Below are positions 35,680 to 45,321 of a stretch of 64,000 bases of DNA, one piece after another. The stretch is taken from positions 496,001 to 560,000 of the forward strand of contig JAFZOK010000013.1 in NCBI GenBank assembly GCA_017550655.1. The letters are read 5' to 3'. Position numbers and translations under genes: made by a program. The notes beneath the pieces are model-generated. The model did no database searches and was not told the origin of the DNA. It saw only the letters and a program-made list of their open reading frames with translations. The first letter of the stretch is position 1. Each line of letters opens with the position of its first letter. This stretch comes from Bacteroidales bacterium. GTDB lineage: Bacteria > Bacteroidota > Bacteroidia > Bacteroidales > UBA932.

Positions 35680-35709
35680 CAAATTTACGCAAAATAAATG
35701 ATACCTTTG
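35680..35709. promoter_or_regulatory. Back-to-back -7 boxes between the flippase-like gene and the PfkB kinase gene
   Basis: Minus strand TAAATTTG (35687 to 35680) and plus strand TACCTTTG (35702-35709) both match TAnnTTTG and lie 14 bases apart. Neither has a clear TTTG at -33; each -33 zone would fall on the other's -7 zone. Confidence 0.45.
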
Positions 35710-35732
35710 TAAATGAGCAAATATTCGGAAGA

Positions 35733-36722
35733 ATGAAATCTATCATAGGAATCGGCAACGCGCTTACGGATGTGCTGGCAGTGATGCCGGACACTAGCCT
35801 TCTGGCCAAATACAACCTTCCGGCGGGCAGCATGCAGTGGGTGGACAGCAAAACCGCGCAGACAATCTGGGAAGAACTCAAGGTCCACGACCTTCAGATA
35901 GTTCCGGGCGGAAGCTGTGCCAATACCATAACAGGTACGGCTCTCCTGGGAATGAAGAGCGGATTCGTTGGAAAGGTCGGTGACGATGACCTTGGCTTTC
36001 TTTTCCGCCAGGGCCAGGTGAAAAACGGCATAACCCCGCATCTTCTCACCGGAGAGAAGCGAAGCGGAAGGGCGATGGTTTTCATCACTCCCCCGAATGC
36101 CGAACGCACCTTTGCAGATTATATGGGAGCGGCGCTGGAATTGTCTGCGGATGACCTGAAAGAAGAGTTCTTCCAGGGATACGACATGCTGCACATAGAG
36201 GGTTACCTGGTTCAGAGTCAGGAACTTGTCCGCCGTGCCGCAGAGATTGGGAAGAAGCTGGGAATGACCATTTCCATAGACCTTGCCAGCTATAATGTGG
36301 TGGAGAGCAACTACGATTTCCTTCACGATATCGTGGAAAATTATGTGGACATTGTCTTTGCAAACGAGAGCGAGGCCAAGGCCTTTACCCACAAGGCTCC
36401 TGAGGATGCTCTGGATGATATTGCAAAGGTTTGCGAAATCGCTGTGGTCAAGATAGGAGCGCAGGGATCTTACGTCAAGAGCGGAGACGAAAAGTTCAGA
36501 ATCGCCCCGTTCCCGGCAAAAGCCATTGACGCAACCGGAGCCGGAGACCTTTTCGCCGCCGGATTCCTGTATGGATATGCAAGGGGGCTTGAGCTGGAGA
36601 TCTGCGGGGAAATCGGGTCCTACATTTCTTCCAGGATTGTGGAGGTGATAGGCTCCAAGCTCAGCGACACCGCCTGGGAGGAAGTAACCGCAAAAGTTGC
36701 TGAAATCATAAGCGAGGGATAA
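35733..36722 (+). CDS. PfkB-family sugar/nucleoside kinase
   Basis: A 329-residue ribokinase-fold kinase. The N-terminal IGIGNALTDVLAVMPD, substrate region VPGGSCANTITGTALLG and C-terminal DATGAGDLFAAGFLYG signature (with the catalytic Asp) are all present. The pattern is closest to adenosine/inosine-type or 5-dehydrogluconate-type kinases annotated in Bacteroidota; substrate cannot be told. Its stop and the sensor kinase start share one base (TAATG), so the kinase and two-component genes are one unit. Confidence 0.9.
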   Translation: MKSIIGIGNALTDVLAVMPDTSLLAKYNLPAGSMQWVDSKTAQTIWEELKVHDLQIVPGGSCANTITGTALLGMKSGFVGKVGDDDLGFLFRQGQVKNGITPHLLTGEKRSGRAMVFITPPNAERTFADYMGAALELSADDLKEEFFQGYDMLHIEGYLVQSQELVRRAAEIGKKLGMTISIDLASYNVVESNYDFLHDIVENYVDIVFANESEAKAFTHKAPEDALDDIAKVCEIAVVKIGAQGSYVKSGDEKFRIAPFPAKAIDATGAGDLFAAGFLYGYARGLELEICGEIGSYISSRIVEVIGSKLSDTAWEEVTAKVAEIISEG

Positions 36723-38008
36723 TGAAACTCTACTTCAAGATACTTGCCATTGCCGCAGCGGTAGCCCTGCTTCCGCTGCAGTGGATTTTGCTCTTGAAGG
36801 TTTACAACTCCCTGGAAAAGAACCTTTACATTACGGTGGACGAATGCTTCCGCAATGCCGTGGAGCAGGAGTCGATGTCCCGTTTTGTAAAACTGGATAC
36901 AACAGGAGCCCTGGTCGGGATAAGGGACTATCTGGAGATTAGCGGCAGCGAGATAAACCTGGACAGCATCAGCGCCGCCTTTGCCGAGAACCTGGCGGAG
37001 AAGGACCTGCAGAATCTGAGTTTCCGGGTGTATGAAATCCGGAACGACACCAGCATATTCCGCACGGCTGACGATTTCCTCAGCGATCCGGTTATGGAGA
37101 GGACCACATTCTCTTCCCTGACAACGCATACCGTTCCGGTTTCTTCAGACCTTTCAAGGGGAGTTGCGGCTGAAATAACCAACCCTTACAGCGCGATTCT
37201 CCCATCGCTGAAGATGCTGATAATCTTCTCGCTGCTTATAGCTCTGTTTGTTATCTGGTGTCTGTGGAAAATGATCCGCACACTTGGCAAGGTCACTTTC
37301 ATAAACAACTTGAGAAAGGACCATACCTACGCGATGATCCACGATATGAAGACTCCGCTGTCTTCAATAATGATAATCGCAGAGGATTTCAAGGATAACC
37401 CTGCAATCGCATCGGATCCGGAGACGGCCGAGCAGCTGAAGATTCTGGATGACGAGTGCGGCCACCTGAACCGCATCTGCGAGAAGGTCATCAACGTGGC
37501 CAAGGTGGACAACAAGAAACTGAAATTCGTCTATGAGAAGATAGACCTGGAGGAATTCTTCTCCGGCATAAATTCCAGGCTGCAGGCTCTTTATCCGACA
37601 GCGCAGAAGGAGGTTGAGTTCTCCGCAGATCTTAGCCAGGAGAAATGGCTTATCGCAGACCGTCTCTACCTTACGGAGATAATTGACAACCTGATAGACA
37701 ATTCCATCAAGTATTCCGGAAAGAGCGTTAGCATAACTGCCCGGAGCGTAAGGAAGGGAAAGATTACGGAACTCCGGCTGAAGGACAACGGTTCCGGCTT
37801 TTCAAAGGAAGCCTCCAAGCGGCTGTTCAAAAAGTTTGAAAGGGGAGAAAACACCGTAGGCATTTCCGGTCACGGAATAGGCCTTAATTATGTCTATCAG
37901 CTGATGAAATTCTTTGGAGGCTATGTGAAGATAGACAGCCAGGCCGGCCTTTTTACCGAGGTTATACTTGGATTCCCATCCAAACGGCAATATGATATAA
38001 CAGACTGA
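36722..38008 (+). CDS. Membrane sensor histidine kinase
   Basis: A 428-residue kinase with membrane helices at about 5-24 and 158-176 enclosing a periplasmic sensor of about 130 residues with no recognised domain. The cytoplasmic part has the phospho-acceptor His207 in HDMKTPLSS, the N box DNLIDNSIKYS, G1 KDNGSGFS and G2 GHGIGLNY. No HAMP or PAS domain is evident. The response regulator gene follows after 2 bases. The pair resembles RprX/RprY of Bacteroides in layout; that identity is not proved. Confidence 0.92.
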   Translation: MKLYFKILAIAAAVALLPLQWILLLKVYNSLEKNLYITVDECFRNAVEQESMSRFVKLDTTGALVGIRDYLEISGSEINLDSISAAFAENLAEKDLQNLSFRVYEIRNDTSIFRTADDFLSDPVMERTTFSSLTTHTVPVSSDLSRGVAAEITNPYSAILPSLKMLIIFSLLIALFVIWCLWKMIRTLGKVTFINNLRKDHTYAMIHDMKTPLSSIMIIAEDFKDNPAIASDPETAEQLKILDDECGHLNRICEKVINVAKVDNKKLKFVYEKIDLEEFFSGINSRLQALYPTAQKEVEFSADLSQEKWLIADRLYLTEIIDNLIDNSIKYSGKSVSITARSVRKGKITELRLKDNGSGFSKEASKRLFKKFERGENTVGISGHGIGLNYVYQLMKFFGGYVKIDSQAGLFTEVILGFPSKRQYDITD

Positions 38009-38010
38009 TT

Positions 38011-38679
38011 ATGATAAGACTGCTGATTGTAGAAGACGACACCAACCTGAGTTTCCTGATCAAGAGGAAGCTGGAAAAGCAGGGAGACTACACCGTGGAA
38101 ACCTCTGTGGACGGAAAGGAAGGCCTCAAGGCCATTGCCTCTTTCCGCCCGGACATAATTGTCTCCGATCTTGAAATGGGAGACGGAATGGACGGCAACA
38201 CTATGATAGAGAAGATCCGCACTGCCAATAACGACATCCCTATCATTGTGCTTACCGGCAAGATGGAATTCCTCAAGCAGAGCGGCGCCAACATGTATCT
38301 GAAAAAGCCGTTCAACGTTCAGCAGCTGGACCTTAACATCAAGTCTCTGCTTCAGCAGAAAGGCATTGGAACCCAATCGGAGAACACATACAAAATAGGA
38401 AAGTTCACCTTTGACACCTCCGCCAGAAGGCTCATTCTCGGCGATGAGGAAATCCGCGTGACTCCGACAGGGGCCAAAGTGCTGGAAATGCTCTGCCGCG
38501 AGATGGGCAAATGCGTGGACCGCAAGAAAATCCAGGGGACCATCTGGGGAGACTACGACAACGACAGCATCTCCCACAACCTGGACGTCCAGATAGACAA
38601 GCTCCGCGGCGCACTCAAGGCAGACCCTGATGTCTCCATCGAGATAATAAAGAAAACCGGCATCATCCTCAAAGGCTGA
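38011..38679 (+). CDS. OmpR-family response regulator
   Basis: A 222-residue regulator. The receiver domain (1-118) has the acidic pocket EDD near residue 9, the phospho-acceptor Asp53 in VSDLEMGDG, and a Lys in YLKKPF. The C-terminal winged helix (about 130-222) has the OmpR/PhoB pattern with TPTGAKVLEMLCREMGKCVDRKKI and ISHNLDVQIDKLRGAL. It is the partner of the upstream histidine kinase. Targets are unknown. Confidence 0.95.
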   Translation: MIRLLIVEDDTNLSFLIKRKLEKQGDYTVETSVDGKEGLKAIASFRPDIIVSDLEMGDGMDGNTMIEKIRTANNDIPIIVLTGKMEFLKQSGANMYLKKPFNVQQLDLNIKSLLQQKGIGTQSENTYKIGKFTFDTSARRLILGDEEIRVTPTGAKVLEMLCREMGKCVDRKKIQGTIWGDYDNDSISHNLDVQIDKLRGALKADPDVSIEIIKKTGIILKG

Positions 38680-38708
38680 CACCGGCTTTTTCAATTATTT
38701 CTTCCTGA

Positions 38709-39329
38709 TTACTTGTACATCTCAAATCCCAAGCGGACTCCGTCGTAGTTCTTGCTGAGGTCTGTGATTGTCTGGAGGTTGGCGTTGCCGCTCATTGCTC
38801 CTGCAACCTGGAGGATGTTCAGCAGTTTCTTGCTCTCGAAGTTGAGGTTGAGGCCTCTGGTGGAGCGGGTGATGAATGCCGTGCTTGAAAGCAGGAGGCT
38901 CTTCATTTTCAGCGTTCCTGTATCAGGGTCGTAAGTGTAGGTTCCGTTCCAAGGGATTCCGTTGATCTTTGCCTGGAACTGGTTGTCCTGTGTAAAGGTG
39001 AAGTAGGTGTTGTTGGCGTTTACTCCAACCTGCTGGAAAGTAGGCTCCAGCTTGGTCTTGATCTGTGCTGCCACGGCTGCACCGCCGGCCTTTGCAAGAA
39101 GGTTCTCGCTTGTGAAGGCGCAGGAAGGTGAATGATACTTCCAGGTGCCGATGAGCTGGCTCTGGTCTATCCTGACTTTTCCGATAACAAGGTCTGCCAG
39201 AGAGGTTATGGTGTTCTCGTTGCCGAGAGCCCCGAGGATGGATCCCAGAACATTTCCGGTATCCCCGCCCATTGCGCCGCATCCTGCCAGCAGGAATACG
39301 GAAGCTACGATAGAAAGGATCTTTTTCAT
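38709..39329 (-). CDS. DUF4923 family lipoprotein
   Basis: A 206-residue lipoprotein with lipobox LLAGC (Cys17) after a lysine-rich start. The body matches the DUF4923 pattern: LIGTWKYHSPSCAFTSENLLAKAGGAAVA, then a small lipocalin-like barrel (FTFTQDNQFQAKINGIPWNGTYTYDPDTGTLKM). It is widespread in Bacteroidales with no known function; lipid or small-ligand binding is a guess from the fold. It follows the nucleoside kinase by 22 bases at the end of a minus-strand run. Confidence 0.88.
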   Translation of the reverse strand: MKKILSIVASVFLLAGCGAMGGDTGNVLGSILGALGNENTITSLADLVIGKVRIDQSQLIGTWKYHSPSCAFTSENLLAKAGGAAVAAQIKTKLEPTFQQVGVNANNTYFTFTQDNQFQAKINGIPWNGTYTYDPDTGTLKMKSLLLSSTAFITRSTRGLNLNFESKKLLNILQVAGAMSGNANLQTITDLSKNYDGVRLGFEMYK

Positions 39330-39351
39330 ATTGTTTGTTTTTAAAGAGTTG

Positions 39352-41043
39352 TCAATACTTGAACACGCTGCCGCCTATGAATTCTCTCATGACGGATGTT
39401 GGAGGGATGGCTTTCTGCTCTTCCGGTCCGAGGGAAATGATTCTGCTGAGGAAGTTTATCAGCCTCAGGCTTTCAGCATAAGCCTTGCTCATCGGGGTGA
39501 TTCTTCTCAGGAGAGGTTCCACATAATACTTCAGCATAGGGAGCTCGTACAGCAGGAAGGAGTTGAACATAATGTCCGCGTTTTCCTGGTACGGGAAAAT
39601 GTTTTTCCTTTCTCCGGCAATCACGCTCGGCCAGCGGTTGATGGTATCCTCTGCGCTGTATCCTCGGAAGTAGTTGTCCCTTACCATCCTGCGGAGCATG
39701 CGGTTGTCAGTCGTGGAGATATAGTTGTTCTCGTCGATGGAAAGGGAAGTCAGCGTGGAAGCGTAAACCTTGAACTTCCTTTCATCCGCGATTTTTTCCG
39801 TCAGGACAGGATTCAGGGCGTGGATGCCTTCCATAATCAGCACGTCATCCTTGTGCATCCTTATGGTCTGGCCGTCCAGAGTGCACTTGCCGGTGGTGAA
39901 GTTGAAGGTCGGAAGCGTAACTTCCTCTCCATTCATCAGTTTGTTCAGATGATCGTTGAGCATATCCAGGTTAAGGGCGTAAACGCTCTCGAAGTCGTAG
40001 TCTCCCTTCTCGTCCCTCGGGGTGAGTTCCCTGTCCACGAAATAGTTGTCCATTGCCACCACCACAGGATTGAATCCAAGCACCTTCATCTGCATTGCAA
40101 TTCTCTTGGAGGTGGTGGTTTTGCCGCTTGAAGAAGGGCCGGCGATGAGCACCAGTTTAACGTCTGGGCTCCTTTCCTTGATCTTGTCCGCTATCAGGGA
40201 ATACTTCCTCTCGTGAAGGGCTTCCGCAAGAGAGATTCCAAGAGGACCCTGGCCATTTTCTATAGCCTGGTTGACGGATGCGATATCCCGCGCCCCGATG
40301 ACGTTGCACCAGTTGCTGTATTCCTCGAAGATTTCCGCCAGCTTTTTTTGGTAGAACTGCGGAGGAAGGTCGTAAGGCGGTTTCGGTTCAGGAGACTGAA
40401 GGCAGAATCCCTCGCTGTAGAGCTTTATGCTCCAGCGGTCCAGTTGACCTGTGGAATATACCAGCGGTCCATAGAAATAATCCCCGTAACCATCGAGATA
40501 ATAAAGAGTTACAAAATATTCTCCCATATTCTCCACGAGCTGGGCCTTGGATTCCTGCCCGTGTGAGCGGAAAAGTGCGGAGGCTGAGGAATTGGTCCTT
40601 TTGGACTTTACGAAAGGAAGGTCTTGCTTTACAAGTTCCCACATCCTCTTCTTTACGGCGCCGAGTTCTTCTTCCGTCATCGGAACTGTCTTGGTGAAGT
40701 CGGCTCTTGTCCTGAGTTCTCCGTACTGCCCGTTAGGAAGGTGATAGTCCATACACAGGGTGCGGTCCGGGAAGAGTTCTCCTATTACCTTTTGGCACAG
40801 GAAGTTGAGAGAACGGCTATAGCACCGTCTTCCGTCAGCATCCCTATAAGTTACAAAATGTACCGTTGAGGCAAACAGAAGCTCGAAGCCAAGTTCCTTA
40901 AGGTCGTGGTTCACGTATGCGGCCAGCACCTCCATCCCCTCCCAGTCGTTATCCACCATTTGGAGCAGCTGCTTGAGGGTAGTGCGCGGCTCCACCTCAT
41001 AGTATTGCTTGTTGTTGGTGCAGTATATTCTTATCTTTTCCAT
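39352..41043 (-). CDS. Nucleoside kinase with N-terminal TGS-like and ThrRS-like domains
   Basis: A 563-residue protein. Residues 1-60 look like a TGS/ubiquitin-like domain; 60-190 resemble the second additional domain of threonyl-tRNA synthetase; 285-500 are a uridine-kinase-like phosphoribulokinase domain with Walker A GPSSSGKTTTSKR and DNYFVDRE. The three-part form is standard for the Bacteroidota/Clostridia nucleoside kinase often named as a uridine kinase homologue. Substrate and the role of the tRNA-synthetase-like part are not settled. It starts 4 bases after uvrA. Confidence 0.88.
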   Translation of the reverse strand: MEKIRIYCTNNKQYYEVEPRTTLKQLLQMVDNDWEGMEVLAAYVNHDLKELGFELLFASTVHFVTYRDADGRRCYSRSLNFLCQKVIGELFPDRTLCMDYHLPNGQYGELRTRADFTKTVPMTEEELGAVKKRMWELVKQDLPFVKSKRTNSSASALFRSHGQESKAQLVENMGEYFVTLYYLDGYGDYFYGPLVYSTGQLDRWSIKLYSEGFCLQSPEPKPPYDLPPQFYQKKLAEIFEEYSNWCNVIGARDIASVNQAIENGQGPLGISLAEALHERKYSLIADKIKERSPDVKLVLIAGPSSSGKTTTSKRIAMQMKVLGFNPVVVAMDNYFVDRELTPRDEKGDYDFESVYALNLDMLNDHLNKLMNGEEVTLPTFNFTTGKCTLDGQTIRMHKDDVLIMEGIHALNPVLTEKIADERKFKVYASTLTSLSIDENNYISTTDNRMLRRMVRDNYFRGYSAEDTINRWPSVIAGERKNIFPYQENADIMFNSFLLYELPMLKYYVEPLLRRITPMSKAYAESLRLINFLSRIISLGPEEQKAIPPTSVMREFIGGSVFKY

Positions 41044-41047
41044 AATT

Positions 41048-43876
41048 TCAAAGTACTAATTTAAGATATTTTCCGGTTACGCTGCCACTGTCTTCCGATA
41101 CTTTTTCCGGAGTTCCCTCGGCGATTATCCTGCCTCCGCCCTGTCCTCCGTCCGGTCCCATGTCGATGAGATGGTCCACACTCTTGAGTACATCCAGGTT
41201 GTGTTCTATTATCACCACGGTGTTGCCCTTGTCCACGATTTTTTGGAGAACTCCAAGCAGCACCTTGATGTCCTCGAAGTGGAGGCCGGTGGTAGGCTCG
41301 TCCAGGAGGAAGATGGAATTGCCGGTATCTTTCCTTGAAAGTTCGGCGGCGAGCTTCACTCTCTGGCTTTCTCCTCCGCTGAGGGTGGTGGAAGGCTGGC
41401 CGAGTTTGACGTAGCCCAGGCCCACGTCTTCCATCGCCTTGAGCCTCTGGTAAATGGAAGGGATATGGGAGAAAAATTCCGCGGCTTCGGAAATGGTCAT
41501 TTCCAGCACATCGTTGATGCTTTTTCCCTTGTATTTGACTTCCAGGGTTTCCGCGTTGTAGCGCTTGCCGCGGCACTCCTTGCAGGTTACATAGACGCTC
41601 GGAAGATAGTGCATCTCTATGGTCTCCACGCCGGCTCCCTTGCAGACCTCGCATCTTCCGCCCTTTATGTTGAAGGAGAACCTTCCGGCCTTGAAGCCCC
41701 TGATCTGGGCGTCCGGAGTTTTCTCGAAGAGTTTCCTTATGTCCGAGAACACGTTTACGTAGGTTGCCGGATTGGACCTCGGAGTGCGGCCGATAGGGGC
41801 CTGGTCCACCACGATCACCTTGTCTATGTTCTGGAGACCTTCTATGCCGGAGTATGGAAGCGCCCTTTCAGAAGACCTGTAGAAATGGTTTGTAAGGACT
41901 GGTTTCAGCGTCTGGTTTATCAGGGATGATTTTCCGCTTCCGCTGACTCCGCTGATTCCAACCAGGCATCCCAGAGGAATCTTCAGGGTTACATTCTTGA
42001 GGTTGTTTCCCTTTGCTCCGTTGAGAATAAGGAACTTGCCGTTGCCTTTTCTTCTGGTGGCCGGGGTTTCTATCTTGCGGATGCCCCTTAAGTATTCGGC
42101 AGTGAGGCTTCTCAGTTTCCTGACCTTTGCCAGCGGCATTTTCTTCAGTTCTTCCACCGTGGTGTTAAGAAGAAGTTCTCCACCCTTGCTTCCCGCTCCC
42201 GGGCCAAGGTCTATCAGGCGGTCGCAGCTGAGCATTGTTTCAAGGTCGTGCTCTACAACCATAACGGAATTGCCCTCGTCGCGGAGCTTCTTGAGGGAAT
42301 TGATTAGCTTTATGTTGTCTCTCTGGTGGAGGCCGATGCTCGGCTCGTCCAGAATGTAAAGCACGTTCACAAGACGGCTTCCGATCTGGGTGGCGAGCCT
42401 GATTCTCTGGCTTTCCCCGCCGCTTAGGGTTGCGGTTGCCCTGTCAAGAGACAGGTAGTCCAGACCAACTGCGCTGAGGAATCCGACCCTGTCCGTGAGT
42501 TCTTTTATGATATCTCTCGCTATGAGTTTCTGCCTGTTGTCCAGCTTTTCAGGAAGGGAGGCAATCCATTCCTTGAGGGAAGAAACATCCATGGCGGCAA
42601 CCTCAGCGATATTCTTTCCGTCTATCTTGAAGTACAGGGCTTCTTTCTTGAGCCTTGTTCCGCCGCATTCCGGACACGGGATTTCCTCTATGAACCTTTC
42701 CTTGAGAGTCTTCTTGCCGTGCGGCTCGTCCTCCTCTTCCCCGTCCTTGAGCTTGGCGGCGGCTCCGGGGAATGAAGCCAGAAGGGTTCCGTCCGCAAGG
42801 CTCACGCGGAACAGTTCCTGCGTTCCGTAGAGAATCATGTTAAGAACGTCTTCCGGAAGGCTGCTTATAGGGGTGTTGAGGGAGAACGCATATTTCCTGG
42901 CCATCGCTTCCAGAATGCGGAAAGTGTCTGAATCCTTGTACTTTCCGATAGGAACGATTCCACCGCCGTTTATTGTTTTGGAAGGATCCGGTATGATCCT
43001 GTCCATATCTATTTGGGTAATGTATCCCAGTCCCTTGCACTTTGGGCAGGCTCCCTGCGGGGAGTTGAAGGAGAAGGTAAACGGTGCCGGTTCCGGCAGG
43101 GATTCCCCGCTGTCCTCGTCCATAAGGTGCATGGAGAAAAATCGAAGGGCTTCGTCTTCCTTCCCCTGACGGATTATCGCGATGGTCCCCTTGCCCCTTT
43201 CAAGGGCTGTGTTGATAGAAGCGTAAATCCTCTTGCTGTCTTTCTGGGCCGGGATAATCTTGTCCACCACCAGTTCTATGAAGTGGATCTTGTACCTGTC
43301 CAATGGCTTTACATCCGCCAGTTCCTGGATTTCCCCGTCTATCCTGACTTGCGTGAATCCCTTTTTCAACAGGCTGTCCATCAGATCTTTGTAATGGCCC
43401 TTGCGTCCGATTACAAGAGGGGCGAGCAGGTAGCATTTTTCATTTTCATACTCGGAGATCACAAGCTGGCAAATCTGCTCCGCGGTATATTTGACAAGTT
43501 TCTTTCCCGTGACGGGAGAATATGCGTCCGAAGCCCTGGCGTAAAGAAGGCGGAGGAAGTCGTAGATTTCCGTGATGGTTCCCACGGTCGAGCGGGGATT
43601 GCTGCCCGTGGTTTTCTGTTCGATCGCGATTATAGGGCTGAGGCCCGTAATGCTCTCTACAGCCGGGCGTTCCAGTATGCCGATAAACTGCCGGGCGTAT
43701 GCGGAAAGGGTTTCCATATAGCGCCTCTGCCCCTCGGCGTAGATGGTGTCGAAGGCCAGAGTGGACTTGCCGCTTCCGCTAAGTCCGGTTATGACCACGA
43801 ACTTGCCCCGCGGAATCGATACGTCGATACCCTTAAGGTTGTGTTCCCTTGCGCCTATGACCTTAATCTCGTCCAT
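41048..43876 (-). CDS. uvrA: Excinuclease ABC subunit A
   Basis: A 942-residue damage-recognition ATPase of nucleotide excision repair. Two ABC modules: Walker A GLSGSGKSTLAFDT near residue 31 and GVSGSGKSSLINQT near 640, with LSGGESQRIRLA and LSGGESQRVKLA signatures. Zinc-binding CxxC pairs are in FSFNSPQGACPKCKGLGY, CPECGGTRLK and CEVCKGAG...CKECRG. Length is usual. Start overlaps the metallo-hydrolase stop by one base (TAATG). Confidence 0.97.
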   Translation of the reverse strand: MDEIKVIGAREHNLKGIDVSIPRGKFVVITGLSGSGKSTLAFDTIYAEGQRRYMETLSAYARQFIGILERPAVESITGLSPIIAIEQKTTGSNPRSTVGTITEIYDFLRLLYARASDAYSPVTGKKLVKYTAEQICQLVISEYENEKCYLLAPLVIGRKGHYKDLMDSLLKKGFTQVRIDGEIQELADVKPLDRYKIHFIELVVDKIIPAQKDSKRIYASINTALERGKGTIAIIRQGKEDEALRFFSMHLMDEDSGESLPEPAPFTFSFNSPQGACPKCKGLGYITQIDMDRIIPDPSKTINGGGIVPIGKYKDSDTFRILEAMARKYAFSLNTPISSLPEDVLNMILYGTQELFRVSLADGTLLASFPGAAAKLKDGEEEDEPHGKKTLKERFIEEIPCPECGGTRLKKEALYFKIDGKNIAEVAAMDVSSLKEWIASLPEKLDNRQKLIARDIIKELTDRVGFLSAVGLDYLSLDRATATLSGGESQRIRLATQIGSRLVNVLYILDEPSIGLHQRDNIKLINSLKKLRDEGNSVMVVEHDLETMLSCDRLIDLGPGAGSKGGELLLNTTVEELKKMPLAKVRKLRSLTAEYLRGIRKIETPATRRKGNGKFLILNGAKGNNLKNVTLKIPLGCLVGISGVSGSGKSSLINQTLKPVLTNHFYRSSERALPYSGIEGLQNIDKVIVVDQAPIGRTPRSNPATYVNVFSDIRKLFEKTPDAQIRGFKAGRFSFNIKGGRCEVCKGAGVETIEMHYLPSVYVTCKECRGKRYNAETLEVKYKGKSINDVLEMTISEAAEFFSHIPSIYQRLKAMEDVGLGYVKLGQPSTTLSGGESQRVKLAAELSRKDTGNSIFLLDEPTTGLHFEDIKVLLGVLQKIVDKGNTVVIIEHNLDVLKSVDHLIDMGPDGGQGGGRIIAEGTPEKVSEDSGSVTGKYLKLVL

Positions 43877-44544
43877 TAAACGTCAAATCTCAGCCAGGTG
43901 GATTTTCTAAGATAAGGGTTGTGGGCCAGCTCTTCCACCATTGTGGATTCTGGGCCGTGTCCCGGGTAGATTTTGGTGTCGTGCGGTATCTGCCGGACAA
44001 TTATGTCTACAAGAGAGGAGCACATTGCCTTGCTGTCTCCCTCCGGAAGGTCCGTCCTTCCGCAACTGCCTGCAAACAAGGTGTCTCCGGTGATGCATAT
44101 CTTGTCCGGAGAGCTGTAGAACAGCACGCTTCCCCAGGTGTGTCCCGGGGTGGAGATTACCTTCAGGGAAGAGTTTCCGAACTTGATCTCATCCCCGCCA
44201 TTAATGTCCACGGTTTCCAGAGACGGATCCTCTATGTGAATGTCGAACAGCTGGCTGGTTGCCTTGGCCATTTTCAGAATATTCTTGTCCGCTGGATGAA
44301 TGTATGTCGGGATGTTCCAGGTATCCGTAACAAAGCGGTTGCCCATCACGTGGTCGAAATGCCCGTGCGTGCAAAGCAGTTTGACAGGCTTGAGGTTGTT
44401 CTCAGCGATATACTGCTGCAGCCTTTCCCCCTCTCTTTTGGTGCTGATGCCGGGATCCACGATTACACACTCCCCGCTTTCGTCTGAGAGCACATAGCAG
44501 CACTCTCTCAAATCGTTGAAATAAAACTGTTTTACCGTTATCAT
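43876..44544 (-). CDS. MBL-fold metallo-hydrolase (glyoxalase II-like)
   Basis: A 222-residue protein with the metallo-beta-lactamase signature THGHFDHV, further metal ligands in PGHTWGS, TGDTLFAG and PGHGPEST. It fits the short hydroxyacylglutathione-hydrolase-like group in Bacteroidota, which may act on thioesters or persulfides; the exact substrate is open. It sits between pcm (9 bases upstream) and uvrA (1-base overlap) in a repair-related run. Confidence 0.92.
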   Translation of the reverse strand: MITVKQFYFNDLRECCYVLSDESGECVIVDPGISTKREGERLQQYIAENNLKPVKLLCTHGHFDHVMGNRFVTDTWNIPTYIHPADKNILKMAKATSQLFDIHIEDPSLETVDINGGDEIKFGNSSLKVISTPGHTWGSVLFYSSPDKICITGDTLFAGSCGRTDLPEGDSKAMCSSLVDIIVRQIPHDTKIYPGHGPESTMVEELAHNPYLRKSTWLRFDV

Positions 44545-44553
44545 ATCAAATCT

Positions 44554-45264
44554 TTATTTCTGTATTTCCACTCCCTTGAGCATCGGGACGAAACTCATGC
44601 GGGAGACATCCCTTCCGGTGAATTTTCCGTCCGGTTTTCTTGTAATCACCTTAAGTATCTGCTTCTTTTCGGAGGCATTTTCCTGGCCGGGCTCGTCTAC
44701 CGGAATCACCATCTTTCCGCCCGGGGCAAGCTGGCGCATAAGGGCTTCCGGAAGTGACGGTGCTCCGCAGGTTACAATGATTCCGTCAAAGGGAGCCAGA
44801 TCCTTAAGGCCCTCAAACCCGTCGCCGAGAAAAAGATGGATTTTGGAGACGGAACAGTCCTCTTCCGGAAAGAGATATCCGGCATTGGTCAGGTTTTCCC
44901 TGGCTTTGCGGAAAAGTTCTTCCTGCCTTTCTATGGAGAACACTTCCGCTCCCAGATAAAAGAGCACGGCGGTCTGGTAGCCGCATCCCGTGCCGATTTC
45001 CAGAATTCTGTCTCCCGGCTTAAAGTCCAGAAGCTGAGTCTGAAAGGCGACTGTGGAAGGCTGGGAGATTGTCTGTCCGGCTTCTATGGCAACTGGCATG
45101 TCCTTGTATGCCAGTTCTTCCAGCCCCTCCTGCACAAACAGGTGGCGTGGAACAGCTCCTATGGCCTTGAGTACCCTTTCGGAGAACAGCCCGGTTGCGG
45201 ATAGTTCATCCACGAGAAGTCTTCTTCGGCCCTGAAAAACCAATGTGTCTTTTTTCTCTGTCAT
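44554..45264 (-). CDS. pcm: Protein-L-isoaspartate O-methyltransferase
   Basis: A 236-residue SAM enzyme that starts repair of isoaspartyl residues in aged proteins. VPRHLFV, the substrate region AGQTISQPSTVAFQTQLL and the SAM motif ILEIGTGCGYQTAVL are typical. The C-terminal part contains an insertion (DEPGQENASEKKQ) but otherwise matches. It heads the pcm-MBL-uvrA-nucleoside kinase-DUF4923 run and has a -7 box right before its start, implying a very short leader. Confidence 0.93.
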   Translation of the reverse strand: MTEKKDTLVFQGRRRLLVDELSATGLFSERVLKAIGAVPRHLFVQEGLEELAYKDMPVAIEAGQTISQPSTVAFQTQLLDFKPGDRILEIGTGCGYQTAVLFYLGAEVFSIERQEELFRKARENLTNAGYLFPEEDCSVSKIHLFLGDGFEGLKDLAPFDGIIVTCGAPSLPEALMRQLAPGGKMVIPVDEPGQENASEKKQILKVITRKPDGKFTGRDVSRMSFVPMLKGVEIQK

Positions 45265-45272
45265 CTGTCTAG

Positions 45273-45300
45273 CAAATTTACAAGATTATTGTTAAATTTG
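45273..45300. promoter_or_regulatory. Symmetric divergent -7 boxes between pcm and the deoxynucleoside kinase
   Basis: GCAAATTTA (45272-45280) and TAAATTTGC (45293-45301) form a perfect inverted repeat. Each arm holds a TAAATTTG -7 box, one per direction, 12 bases apart. No TTTG is seen at -33 for either. Confidence 0.5.
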
Positions 45301-45321
45301 CTTGAACTTCATTCAACAGCT

